64,000 nt of DNA from CAYMZZ01 sp046297935 (GTDB lineage Bacteria > Bacteroidota > Bacteroidia > Chitinophagales > Chitinophagaceae). The stretch is from NCBI GenBank assembly GCA_046297935.1, contig JBKBHA010000005.1:214782-278781 (forward strand), in the 5' to 3' direction. Below, piece after piece: positions 34,725 through 43,900 of this stretch. Numbering within the stretch: the first letter of the stretch is position 1; every line of letters begins with the position of its first letter. Under the pieces are notes generated by a model that was not told the DNA's origin, did no database searches, and saw only the letters and a program-made list of their open reading frames with translations. Made by a program: the position numbers and the translations under genes.

Positions 34725-35150
34725 CTAATTTTTGATTTCACAGGTTTGTCCGTGTATTGTTTTTCAATACTTAATATATCGATTTTCTGTTCTTCAATTT
34801 TGTTTGGTTGGCCAATTTGTTGGCAATTCTTGGATTTCTTGATTGCATAATTGATTAAGTTGAAAGGTTAAAAGTTGTGCAGAACTTTATCCTTTTGAGA
34901 ATGTGAGTTCTGCTCTTGTTTGTGTGAATTAAGCTTAGATTGGACTTCAAACGCTGAGGGATTTAGTGTAATTACTCGCTTCTTGCTCAATTTCGCTTGC
35001 CCCTTTAAGTCTGTCGGATTGTGGTTTAAAAGCTTACCCTTTGACTTGTTTCGAATATTTTATTTATCTCACAAGTAAATTAAAACCTTGATCATGAAAA
35101 AGAGTAGGGATATATGTGATGCAATTGCATACCTCGCAATACTGAAAGGC
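34725..35150. other. Gene-free 426-bp interval
   Basis: AT-rich sequence downstream of the tRNA. No open frame of credible length, no repeat family seen elsewhere in the window, and no direct repeat of the tRNA 3' end that would mark an att site. Bases 35119-35130 are a 12-nt palindrome (ATGCAATTGCAT) of unknown meaning. Confidence 0.6.
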
Positions 35151-35447
35151 TTAAACCCATAATTGAGCTCTCCTTTTCACTCTATTCGTTTTTTGACCTT
35201 GATACTTATAGGTTGAATTCTCGTTCAAGATCTTGTTGATCTGCCTGCGGTCATACATCGCCGTCTTTCCATTGATTGCTTTGAATGCCAAACCCAACTG
35301 TTAGCGCCAACGGTGCAGGGTTCTTTTATGTACACCCAACCACTTTGCGGCATCCCCTTCGCTAATCCAGTCAGGTTGAAATTCCAACATTTCTAATTTG
35401 TTAGTAAGGGACGCGATGATTTTTAAGTCAGATTTTGAGAAATTGTG
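35151..35447 (-). pseudogene. HTH (excisionase/MerR-like) gene with an in-frame TAA
   Basis: Reading from 35447 down gives a short coil, then 'DWISEGDAAKWLGVHKRTLHRWR', TAA (35303-35301), 'QLGLAFKAINGKTAMYDRRQINKILNEN' and on to TAA at 35153-35151. Both halves belong to one HTH_17-like DNA-binding domain of the kind used by excisionases and plasmid regulators. A C-to-T change (CAA to TAA) or a short insertion would account for the stop. No ATG precedes the domain in this frame; it follows the stop of the HEPN-like gene directly and in the same frame. Confidence 0.75.
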
Positions 35448-35981
35448 CTAAAGCCAACCAACTAATTTCATAAGTGAACTAACAGTTGAATTTGAGGCCT
35501 TGATTATTTCAATGAATATATTTGGTAGTATCCCGAAGCGCTCTAATCCTCCTTCTGGAAATTCTTTATTGGGCTTTGTTGCCTTTAGTTTTACCAAAGT
35601 TAAAATATGTTTTTGCGAAAAGTCTTTCATTGCTTCATCTGAAAAATCCAAAGAGTAGTGAGCGAATTTATTGCGGTCGTCATTTATTCTCCGAATGTTA
35701 CTATATATGTCCGGAAGTCGCTCTTTTAGTTCCGGGTTATTTTTTTGGGATAGAGTTTCGAAAACCTCTATTTTTTTCTGCATTTGTAGGCAGGGGGCAA
35801 TTATATGAATAATTAAGGAGTATTTCTTTTCATCAGAATCCGCAAACTGGCTTGCAATATAATAATCCAAACACCTCTCCATTTCAATTGCGACTGAAAT
35901 AAACTGGCCCCGATACTTAGACATTTGCAACATCATTTGCTCCTGCACAATTGCTTTATCAAATAATTCGCCTTTTTCCAT
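35448..35981 (-). CDS. Uncharacterised all-helical protein, HEPN-like
   Basis: 177 residues, predicted all-alpha. A motif RNKFAH (in 'INDDRNKFAHYSLDF', about residues 104-112) matches the R-x4-H catalytic signature of HEPN-domain RNases, and 'FISVAIEMERCLDYYIASQF' could be the first HEPN helix with its acidic residue. HEPN proteins often belong to toxin-antitoxin or phage-defence systems. The match is by motif only. The gene follows a small membrane protein gene with 18 bases between, so they look like a pair. Confidence 0.5.
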   Translation of the reverse strand: MEKGELFDKAIVQEQMMLQMSKYRGQFISVAIEMERCLDYYIASQFADSDEKKYSLIIHIIAPCLQMQKKIEVFETLSQKNNPELKERLPDIYSNIRRINDDRNKFAHYSLDFSDEAMKDFSQKHILTLVKLKATKPNKEFPEGGLERFGILPNIFIEIIKASNSTVSSLMKLVGWL

Positions 35982-35999
35982 TTGTTCGATTTTCTTTTA

Positions 36000-36251
36000 T
36001 TATTTATTTCCAGAGGTCAAGCCGTTCCAGAATTCATCCTTGCTATCTGTAAATATTTTTTCAATTTCTCCTTTTGGTATTCCCTTTTCATTTAACAGCT
36101 TTGCCAACATTCGGTTTTGAGTAACTATCAGATCGGTCATATCCTTGTTTGTCTCCTCGATCGCTGTCTTTACTGCGGCTTTGATTAAGAAGTAGGTAAT
36201 TACAATACCCAGGATTGCGCTGATAACATAGAGGGTTAAGGCATCTTGCAT
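36000..36251 (-). CDS. Small single-span membrane protein
   Basis: 83 residues from ATG 36251 (an upstream in-frame start at 36269 adds six). One membrane helix (about residues 5-27, LYVISAILGIVITYFLIKAAV), then a charged helical cytosolic part. No family recognised. Probably co-transcribed with the HEPN-like gene after it, suggesting a joint role at the membrane (inference). Confidence 0.6.
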   Translation of the reverse strand: MQDALTLYVISAILGIVITYFLIKAAVKTAIEETNKDMTDLIVTQNRMLAKLLNEKGIPKGEIEKIFTDSKDEFWNGLTSGNK

Positions 36252-36435
36252 AAAACTAGTTTTTACCAATGTAGGGAAATTATTGAGTTTTCGGGCGTGG
36301 CCGTTGCCTGCAAATAGAACAATTTAGAGGTAGTTGGTCAACTAGGTTGCCAACTGGATTTGGTGCCTTATAGAACAATAATTGATTATCAGCCCTTGAC
36401 GTTGAAATTGTTGAGTCAGGAAGGGACTTCGAATC

Positions 36436-37062
36436 TTACATTTTATATAGTAAAAACTTCTCTTTTAAGTCGATCAGATTCTGAACGCCTAATTTTTCTG
36501 ATGCCCGTCGGCGATAAGTGCTCACAGTGGTAACATCGAGCGACATTTTCTCGGCTACTTCTTTGGTGCCCATCCCCATCACGATGTATTCAACCACTTC
36601 CAATTCCCTGTCTGAAAGTCCATCAATCGGATTTTGGAATGCAGATGATTTTGCAGGCTGCAGTAAAGAAGCCTTTAGCTCCGGACTTAAATAAATTTCA
36701 CCCTGCAACACGGTGTGTATCGCTTTTTCCAATTCACCGAGCGAAGTTCGTTTGCATACAAACCCTTTTGCTCCTTTTTGAATCAGTCGTTTACCATAAA
36801 TACTTTCGGAGTTAGTTGAATAGACGAGAATATTGGTGTAAGGATATAACTGTACAATATATTCGACAGTGGACAGCATGCTGCCATCGGCGAGGAACAT
36901 GTCGAGAATCAATGTATTTACCTTGCGGGCGGATAACAATTGCATTACCTCTTTAGAGGTGGAGGCTTCAATGCAATCATATTTTTTTGAGAAACCTTCT
37001 ATTATGAGCCGGATCCCGCTGCGCACGATCTCGTGATCGTCGGCAATTAAAATACTCTCCAT
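36436..37062 (-). CDS. NarL/LuxR-family response regulator
   Basis: 208 residues from ATG 37062, where the receiver motif MESILIADDHEIVRSGIRL begins at once. Phosphoacceptor Asp is in 'VNTLILDMFLADGS', Lys in 'GFVCKRTSLGEL'. The LuxR domain shows 'GLSDRELEVVEYIVMGMGTKEVAEKM' and 'VSTYRRRASEKLGVQN'. It lies 149 bases downstream of the propeller sensor kinase gene and is its likely partner. Confidence 0.92.
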   Translation of the reverse strand: MESILIADDHEIVRSGIRLIIEGFSKKYDCIEASTSKEVMQLLSARKVNTLILDMFLADGSMLSTVEYIVQLYPYTNILVYSTNSESIYGKRLIQKGAKGFVCKRTSLGELEKAIHTVLQGEIYLSPELKASLLQPAKSSAFQNPIDGLSDRELEVVEYIVMGMGTKEVAEKMSLDVTTVSTYRRRASEKLGVQNLIDLKEKFLLYKM

Positions 37063-37211
37063 AAACAGTATATTCTTTAGGATGCAAGGATTACCAAGGG
37101 CCGAAACATGCTGTTTACGACCGAAAACGGCTACAAGATAGATAATAAACGCGGAATTTTGAGAACGATCGTGTAGGAGCATTGGCGCTGCCTGGAAGCC
37201 AAAACTGACAA

Positions 37212-40200
37212 TCAGGTGTTTTGTACGTCATCGGCTCCAGGCAGGGGAAACCAAACTGACACCCGGGTGCCCAGCCCCTGTTCACTTTCAACTTTCATAG
37301 TTCCCTGGATGATCCTCAGGAGGTCTTTTATAATGCGGAAACCAAACTGAAATTTTTTGGATTCACCGATCGAATATTCAGAAATAAGTGAGTCCTGTGT
37401 ATTCAACAACATAACAAGTTCAGCAGTCATTCCTTTGCCGGTGTCGCTCACGGTAAGCAGATAACCCTGCTCTTTTGCCTGACCCGCGATTCGGATGTTG
37501 CCGGTATCCGTATGCTTCATCGAATTCATGGCAAGATTATATACAATAACCGCGATTGCTTCCTTGTACTGTATAATTTCAGTATTTTCTGGAATATCAT
37601 TGTAAAGGTCAACTCCTTTTCCCGCTGCCAATGTTGTTATAATTTCAACCGAACCGGCAACGAGCGGGCGTAATTCAAATCGCTCCGGCTGCATCTGACC
37701 TTTTTCGTGGTGGAAGCGGATCCAGTTGAGCATGTTTACCGTCAACGACTCAAGTTCCTGCGTTACCGTAACCAACGTGTCGGCCAGTTTATAATTGGGA
37801 TCGTTGTCCGAAAAGGCATTCCTGACCTTTTTCCCGACAAGCGACATAAACGTAAGGGGCGTAATCATGTCGTGACTGATAATAGCGATCAATCTTGATT
37901 TGATCTTATTATCCTCCTCCAACTGCACTAATTGCCTTTCTAATTGCCTGCTTTGTTCGGCAATACTCTTTGTTTGCTCATTTACCTTTAATTGTAGTTC
38001 TTTTTTTCTGGCTGCAATGCTTGCTGTTCTCCATCGCACCAGGCCCCATATCATTAAAATGAGTGCTGCAATGCATAGTACATAAAACCAGGCCGAACGG
38101 TACCACGGCTTCAGTACATTGAACCCGATAACGGTTGTCTGAAACTGGTCGGGCTCAAAGCCATTTCTCATACGGAGATATAATTTGTAACTACCCGGGG
38201 GCAGTTGCCCGAATTGCAATACATTATTCCTTACGATATCCTGGGAATGCCAGTTGTCGTGATAAGGTTCAAGTTTATAAGAGAAATAAATGTTTTCAGT
38301 ATTCGTATAATGGGGCAACGAAATAGTGAACCGTAGATCTTTAAAGAACGGAGATAAATTCTTCAATGTACCGTTTTGTAGCTGATACTGCATGGTATCG
38401 GCAATCACTTCATCTACAAATATCCTGTTTGACGGCGGCCGGGAATGTGGTGCAGCGGGGTCAAACACGACCAGGCCATTCATTGAGGGAAATGAAAAAA
38501 GCCCACTGCTCATTTTTAATCCGCAGGGCTGGCATCCACCGTTCAGCTCTGTGTTAAATATCCCGTCTTCCTTGCCGAAATAATGATAATAGATTTCCGG
38601 TAAATCCTGTTCATAGGCAGCTATCAATGCGTTGAAGCTTGTTTTAAATAAACCATGATTGGTACTGATCCAGCAGTATCCTTTTTTATCGGGTATGAAA
38701 CAATGAGCAAAGGAAAGATGTTGCTGCTTATCCAGGGGCATTTTTTTAACAACTCCGTTCTTGTACATGTAAAATCCCTGCCCGTAAGTACCTATAAAAA
38801 AGTAGTCTTTGTACTTCAGGAACGACCTCACTTTCGTAGTCAGCCCCGGAATATGGACTGTATCGAGTGTTGCATTTTCGGTATTGAACAAAACCAGCTT
38901 TTCAGTTGCAATAGCTATCGTGCCAGGCGTCCACTCAATAGCGTCTGTTGGGTCCAGATCGTTTTTAAGAACTCCCCTTGGCGATTGGTAAAGTAAACTG
39001 AACTGGTCATTGGATATTTCGCCAATACTGTAATTGGAGATCGCATATAGCCTGTTATTGGATTCCGCATATACCGTCCTGATCGAATTATCGTGCAGCG
39101 CCGTCATTGTTTTTCGTTGCTGGCCGGGATAAACATGAAAAATGGTATCATTCATCGAATACCAGTAGTCGCCTGTTTTAGCGAGAAAGATATTATTGCG
39201 CGGAAAATCCAGCGGCGCAGGTAGCAATTCGCCTTTGCTGGAAAAAGCCGTTCCACAGGCAGTAACAACAACACCCGGCACTATTTCCGCCTGTGCATAT
39301 TCTACTTTTGCCGCATTACTGCCAGGATTACCGAGCACAGTCTTGATGAACGGGTATCGCGCCACATATAAACCGTTCACTTCGCTCGACATAAAAATAA
39401 GACCCTCCTCTTCCCACAGCTGCATACAGGTAATATAAGAACCGCGCGGATAACAGTCCATGCATAGCGGCTCTGCAGTTAGTCCATTTCCTTCGCTCCT
39501 TAGTTTCCATATATCACTTCCGTTAACCAGCAAGGGTTCTTTCATTCCTGGTTTCCAGATGATACCTGCGACTTCTTTTTCGCCGGCTGATATGGCCGGC
39601 ATTCCTGAGATGACTACAGGAATCAATTTTCCTAATGCAGGATCATACTTCCATATTTCATAGCGGCTTTTTTCAAAGTATACTTCGTCATCAACTTTGA
39701 AAAGCTGTCTGAATCCTGGAAACCTCAATAATGTATCCTTTTGTTCATCGTAATGATAAGCATCCTGCGCATAAACAAATGAAAAGCTGTTGAAATCATC
39801 CACTTTGTCATGAAAAGCAATCCATTCGGGCAGTAATGAATCCGTCTGTTGGCGCACCCGATCGACAATAAGGCTGGCGGCAATATTTTCAGACACCGTT
39901 TCTCGTATACCCGCAGAGGCAATAAAAAAAGTGTCAGTGGTTACGAACTCGGGTTTGTTATTCCGGATGCGGAATACCGAAAAGTTTGCATCCTCACAAT
40001 ATATAGTACCGTTTCTGTTTTGCGTCGTCAGCGTAATACGCGAAGCCACTGCCCCTCCTTTCACTAATCCGAAATTGGTAAAGTTTCTTCCATCAAACCT
40101 CACGAGGCCGCCTTGCGTACCGATCCAGAGAAAGCCATTTTTTTTATCCAGCTGAATGCCGTTAACACCAATGGCGGGTAAACCATTTTCATTGGTATAA

Positions 40201-40328
40201 TGGCGGATATTGTAGGATGTTTGACTGAATAAAAAACCCAGTGGAAGTAGTAAAAAGAATAAGCAAAAGAAGGTCCTACAACCATGCACTGTGATATCCC
40301 TTATGATACGGATAAAGGTTGTTCTCAT
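37212..40328 (-). CDS. Two-component propeller sensor histidine kinase (Reg_prop, Y_Y_Y)
   Basis: 1038 residues. After a signal/anchor segment (about 16-36), a periplasmic beta-propeller opens with 'HYTNENGLPAIGVNGIQLDKKNGFLWIGTQGGLVRFDG' spread over the first repeats. A Y_Y_Y domain (about 690-745) precedes a membrane helix (about 750-770). The His box is IAIISHDMITPLTFM (His near 819) and the ATPase has 'AVIVYNLAMNSMKHT' and 'VSDTGKGM'. Unlike HTCS hybrids it lacks receiver and AraC domains, so it needs a separate regulator, which is adjacent. Confidence 0.9.
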   Translation of the reverse strand: MRTTFIRIIRDITVHGCRTFFCLFFLLLPLGFLFSQTSYNIRHYTNENGLPAIGVNGIQLDKKNGFLWIGTQGGLVRFDGRNFTNFGLVKGGAVASRITLTTQNRNGTIYCEDANFSVFRIRNNKPEFVTTDTFFIASAGIRETVSENIAASLIVDRVRQQTDSLLPEWIAFHDKVDDFNSFSFVYAQDAYHYDEQKDTLLRFPGFRQLFKVDDEVYFEKSRYEIWKYDPALGKLIPVVISGMPAISAGEKEVAGIIWKPGMKEPLLVNGSDIWKLRSEGNGLTAEPLCMDCYPRGSYITCMQLWEEEGLIFMSSEVNGLYVARYPFIKTVLGNPGSNAAKVEYAQAEIVPGVVVTACGTAFSSKGELLPAPLDFPRNNIFLAKTGDYWYSMNDTIFHVYPGQQRKTMTALHDNSIRTVYAESNNRLYAISNYSIGEISNDQFSLLYQSPRGVLKNDLDPTDAIEWTPGTIAIATEKLVLFNTENATLDTVHIPGLTTKVRSFLKYKDYFFIGTYGQGFYMYKNGVVKKMPLDKQQHLSFAHCFIPDKKGYCWISTNHGLFKTSFNALIAAYEQDLPEIYYHYFGKEDGIFNTELNGGCQPCGLKMSSGLFSFPSMNGLVVFDPAAPHSRPPSNRIFVDEVIADTMQYQLQNGTLKNLSPFFKDLRFTISLPHYTNTENIYFSYKLEPYHDNWHSQDIVRNNVLQFGQLPPGSYKLYLRMRNGFEPDQFQTTVIGFNVLKPWYRSAWFYVLCIAALILMIWGLVRWRTASIAARKKELQLKVNEQTKSIAEQSRQLERQLVQLEEDNKIKSRLIAIISHDMITPLTFMSLVGKKVRNAFSDNDPNYKLADTLVTVTQELESLTVNMLNWIRFHHEKGQMQPERFELRPLVAGSVEIITTLAAGKGVDLYNDIPENTEIIQYKEAIAVIVYNLAMNSMKHTDTGNIRIAGQAKEQGYLLTVSDTGKGMTAELVMLLNTQDSLISEYSIGESKKFQFGFRIIKDLLRIIQGTMKVESEQGLGTRVSVWFPLPGADDVQNT

Positions 40329-40439
40329 AGTTTACCGGCTGTTCCGGTTATGGATAAAAAAGATCATGGGAGGACTATAGAATACAAATATAGGTTGAAA
40401 TGATATTAATTGAATAGTGAAGAGACGAGTTAAACATCG

Positions 40440-40841
40440 CTACCGAACATCTCTGAACCCTTCCGATAAATAAGTGTTTTCTTTAAATATGGCAGTGATT
40501 GCTTCTTTCAGCTTTCTTTCTGATTCTGATTTGAGTAAAATTCCCTGCGCACCTGCAGTAACATATTGCATTGCATGCGGCATATCGATATAGCCGGAGA
40601 ACATGAGTATCCGGAGGCCTGGCTGCTTCTGCCTGATCGTGTCCAGTAGTTCCCTGCAGTCTTTTCCGGTAAGATCAATATCGAGAATGAGCAGATCAAA
40701 TTTCGATTGTTCAAGGCACATTACCATTTCATCGACGCCTCCTGCTGTAGTAACCTGTGTTCCGGGAAACTGTTCCTGCAAAATATGTGTAGTGCCATAG
40801 CGTACAATTGCGAGCTCATCTGCCACTAGAACGTTCGTCAT
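40440..40841 (-). CDS. Receiver-only response regulator
   Basis: 133 residues from ATG 40841 (an in-frame start at 40859 adds six). It covers one receiver domain: 'NVLVADELAIVRYG' (one acidic residue of the usual pair is altered), phosphoacceptor Asp in 'DLLILDIDLTGKD', Lys in 'GILLKSESERKLK'. It stops where a LuxR domain would begin in its relatives, so either it is a stand-alone phospho-relay protein or a truncated NarL-type regulator. Upstream of the propeller kinase on the same strand. Confidence 0.8.
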   Translation of the reverse strand: MTNVLVADELAIVRYGTTHILQEQFPGTQVTTAGGVDEMVMCLEQSKFDLLILDIDLTGKDCRELLDTIRQKQPGLRILMFSGYIDMPHAMQYVTAGAQGILLKSESERKLKEAITAIFKENTYLSEGFRDVR

Positions 40842-40873
40842 AAAAGTAGGTCTGGGCAATTAAATTTTTGAAA

Positions 40874-40899
40874 GCTGTCCCGCCAGTTGGCAGGACAGC
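40874..40899 (-). terminator. Probable terminator of the T9SS surface-protein gene
   Basis: GCTGTCC (40874-40880) pairs with GGACAGC (40893-40899) with a nested GCCA/TGGC. On the minus strand it is followed by TTTCAAAAATTT. It lies 23 bases beyond the stop codon at 40923. Confidence 0.5.
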
Positions 40900-40922
40900 A
40901 TTTCTTGCCATCTATCCAAGCC

Positions 40923-43900
40923 TTAACGCTTTACAATCTTAAAGCTCTTCACGTTATTGCCATTGATCACCCGGAGCAGGTATACACCCCTGGGCAATGG
41001 TCCAAGCTCGATGCTACGTACCGTGCCCGATCCGTGGAGGCGGGGGTACATTTGTTGACCTGAGACAGTGTACAGGTTAAGTTTCGCCGTTTCATATCCC
41101 GGTGGGAGAATAACCTGAACATTACTCTCGGTTACAGTCGGGTATACTTTCAGGTTATCCAACTGGCACAACGCGCGCACGGCAACTACTGTGCTGTAAG
41201 TCGATGACCCGTCAATATCTACCATTTTCAATCGGTAAAATTGTGTTTCATTGTTGTTAACCGGATCTGAATAAGTATAGCTTGATTGCCTGTATGGAAT
41301 TTGTGCGATCGCTGTGAAACTGCGCCCATCATTGCTTCGCTCAATTACAAAATGACTGAAATTAACTGCATAGTCCGTTTCCCAGTCGATCTTTACTTCG
41401 CAGTTGCGGCTGGCTGCAACAAAACGGGTTAATGTAATAGGAAGTGTTGAATGAAGGGTAACAGTTATTGTATCGCGAACGACACAACCATCGGGGAAAC
41501 CGACCGATATATGGTAGCTGCCAACGCTATTCACAATAAGGCTGTCTGCTGTGCTGCCATCGCTCCAGGTATAGGAGGAAGAGGGCGAACCAAAGAATCC
41601 ATGGGTGCGCAATACGATTGGAAAATCGCTTGAATTCACTATAGTATCACTTCCAAGGCCAAAAATAGGTGCAGCGCCATTATAAGGCAATATATTCCAG
41701 TTGATGTTATTACCCAGATCAGTGCTGTGTTCCCTGGCAGTAAATGGCAGTGTACCAGCTGCTGTAATCCGTTGCACGCGTATATAATCGAATTCTGCCG
41801 GGCCATTGAGTTTGGTGATAGTTGCATTGGTGCTGTTGGTGCTTCGTATCTCTGTAAGTCTGCAAGGTGTGCCGCTGCCAAACCATTCATTACCGATGGT
41901 ATTGTTAGAGCCACCATTGAATGTATAACTGTTGCCCGGGAAGAACACCAGGGTATCCATTACATTGTTCGTTCCATAAATACCACCACTGCCTTTGTAT
42001 TCCACATAAGTAAGTGTATTGTTGTTTCCGTTAATTCCCACTGTTGAGGCAGAGCCAGGGTTTGTAAACACTAGCCTGTTGACGGTGGTGAAATTCATAG
42101 CCACATCCGTATTGATAGTGCCGGTTACCAATACGGTATCATACTGCATTCCTTCCGCTTTAAAGTCGCCGGTTGTAATCCTGGAATTGGCAGCATTCAG
42201 CGAATGATTGGCGACTGGACCCTGATAGCGCCAGCCAAAAGGCGCAACAATGGTAGAATTGCTGATATCGACGGAAAACACATTAGAGGTTCCGCCCGAA
42301 TTGTCGACCTGAAGAATGGTAAGCCTGCGTCCGGAAGCATTCAAAGCACCCTTGATTAACCCGATAGTAGTTTGACCATTGCTGTAGTCGTCCAGTATAG
42401 TAAGACTGCTTCCCGGTTTGTCGATATTGAAATCGAAGTTGCCCAATACATTCCCTTTCAGAAACACCGGGGTGGGTCCTTTTGCAATTACCAGGGTATT
42501 AAACGTAGCTGTAGGATTAAGAATGATGCTGTCTCCCCATATCTCCATGTTCCAGGTCCCCGTTTTATTCCATATAGGAGCATTGGGAGCACCTGTCCAG
42601 TCGATGTTATGGCAATAAGCATTTCCATTTGCTATCGAAACTGTTTTGCTGCCCGGAGTGAATCCGCTTGCTGCGTTAAAAAATACGTTGTCATTCACCG
42701 TGGGAACACAGGCACCGGGAGCACCTCCACTGGTTGTGCTCCAATGATTGGGGTCGTTCCAGTCGCCTGAACCCCCAATCCAATAGCGGTCGCTACCGGC
42801 TGCGGAAGAAATGGTCCATCCCGAATTGCCGCCGGCATCTGCGCCGTTGAATGCAATTGGAGTGATCGAACCGGTAGCGCTCATGTTTTGCATGTAAACG
42901 TTGTCGATCAGTACAACGGCTGAACTGCCAAAAGCTAATCCACCGGTAAGGTTACCTCTCATCTCAATCAGCCCTGTACAGGCGGCAGATTGTGCTTTCA
43001 GGTATTTATTGATAGTACTGCTTCCTGAAAAAGAATAGTTACGTGAGCCTGCCAGAATAAGGGTATCGATAATATTACCTGCTCCAACAAAGTAACCCGC
43101 CCCTTTGAATTCCAATTTCCGGATCGTGTTAATGGCATCAATACGTGCTACACTGGTGGGTGAAGCGGAGGTGAAAGTCAGTTCTCCGAAACCAGTACCA
43201 TTGATATCAAAAACGTTGACAGTTCCTGCGTATGCCAGGTCGACCTTTGGATACGTGTGAACCGGCGCTCCCGACTGCCAGTTGGTAATAAAGTTCTGGT
43301 TGGATAGAATATACGAGCCGGTTGCCACCAGAAATTTGTTCAAACCTGTATACTGCCAGCGGGTGCTGGTGGTAATGGTGGCGTTACTGATGTCTAATGT
43401 ACGGGTCACCTGGCCCACACTGATAAAACTCGAAACCGAAATCGTACGTCCCGCCAGGCTAAGCCCACCACTGGTCAGTGTTATACTTCCATTAGTTGGA
43501 CTGTTCCAGTCATCTACTATTGTGGCAACAGCACTGCCGGTTTTACGGCCGCCCAGCTGAAGTGTGCCAGCTGTATTTCCATTGATGGTAACGGTTGTGT
43601 TGGTTGACCCGGTCAATTCAATAGTGGCGTTCATCGTTACCGTTGGTTGCAATACTACAGACCCATATGCGCTAAACATGGATGAAGCCGATTCATTGAA
43701 TATAACATTACCCACACCGGCCATCCAGTTCATATCCCTGCAAAATGAACTGCTGCTGGTAGTTACTGTACCGGATGCAAGACCGCTGTTGATATCGAAA
43801 ATTACATCATCATTCATAAACGGTACACAGGCGCCGCCGGCGCCGCCGCTGCTCGTGCTCCAATGACTACGATCATTCCAGTCGCCACTTCCGCCTACCC

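Noticed and set aside
34725..35150. Attachment-site duplication of the tRNA-Arg 3' end
   Set aside because: No second copy of the tRNA 3' end was found in the window; only the 5' part is duplicated.
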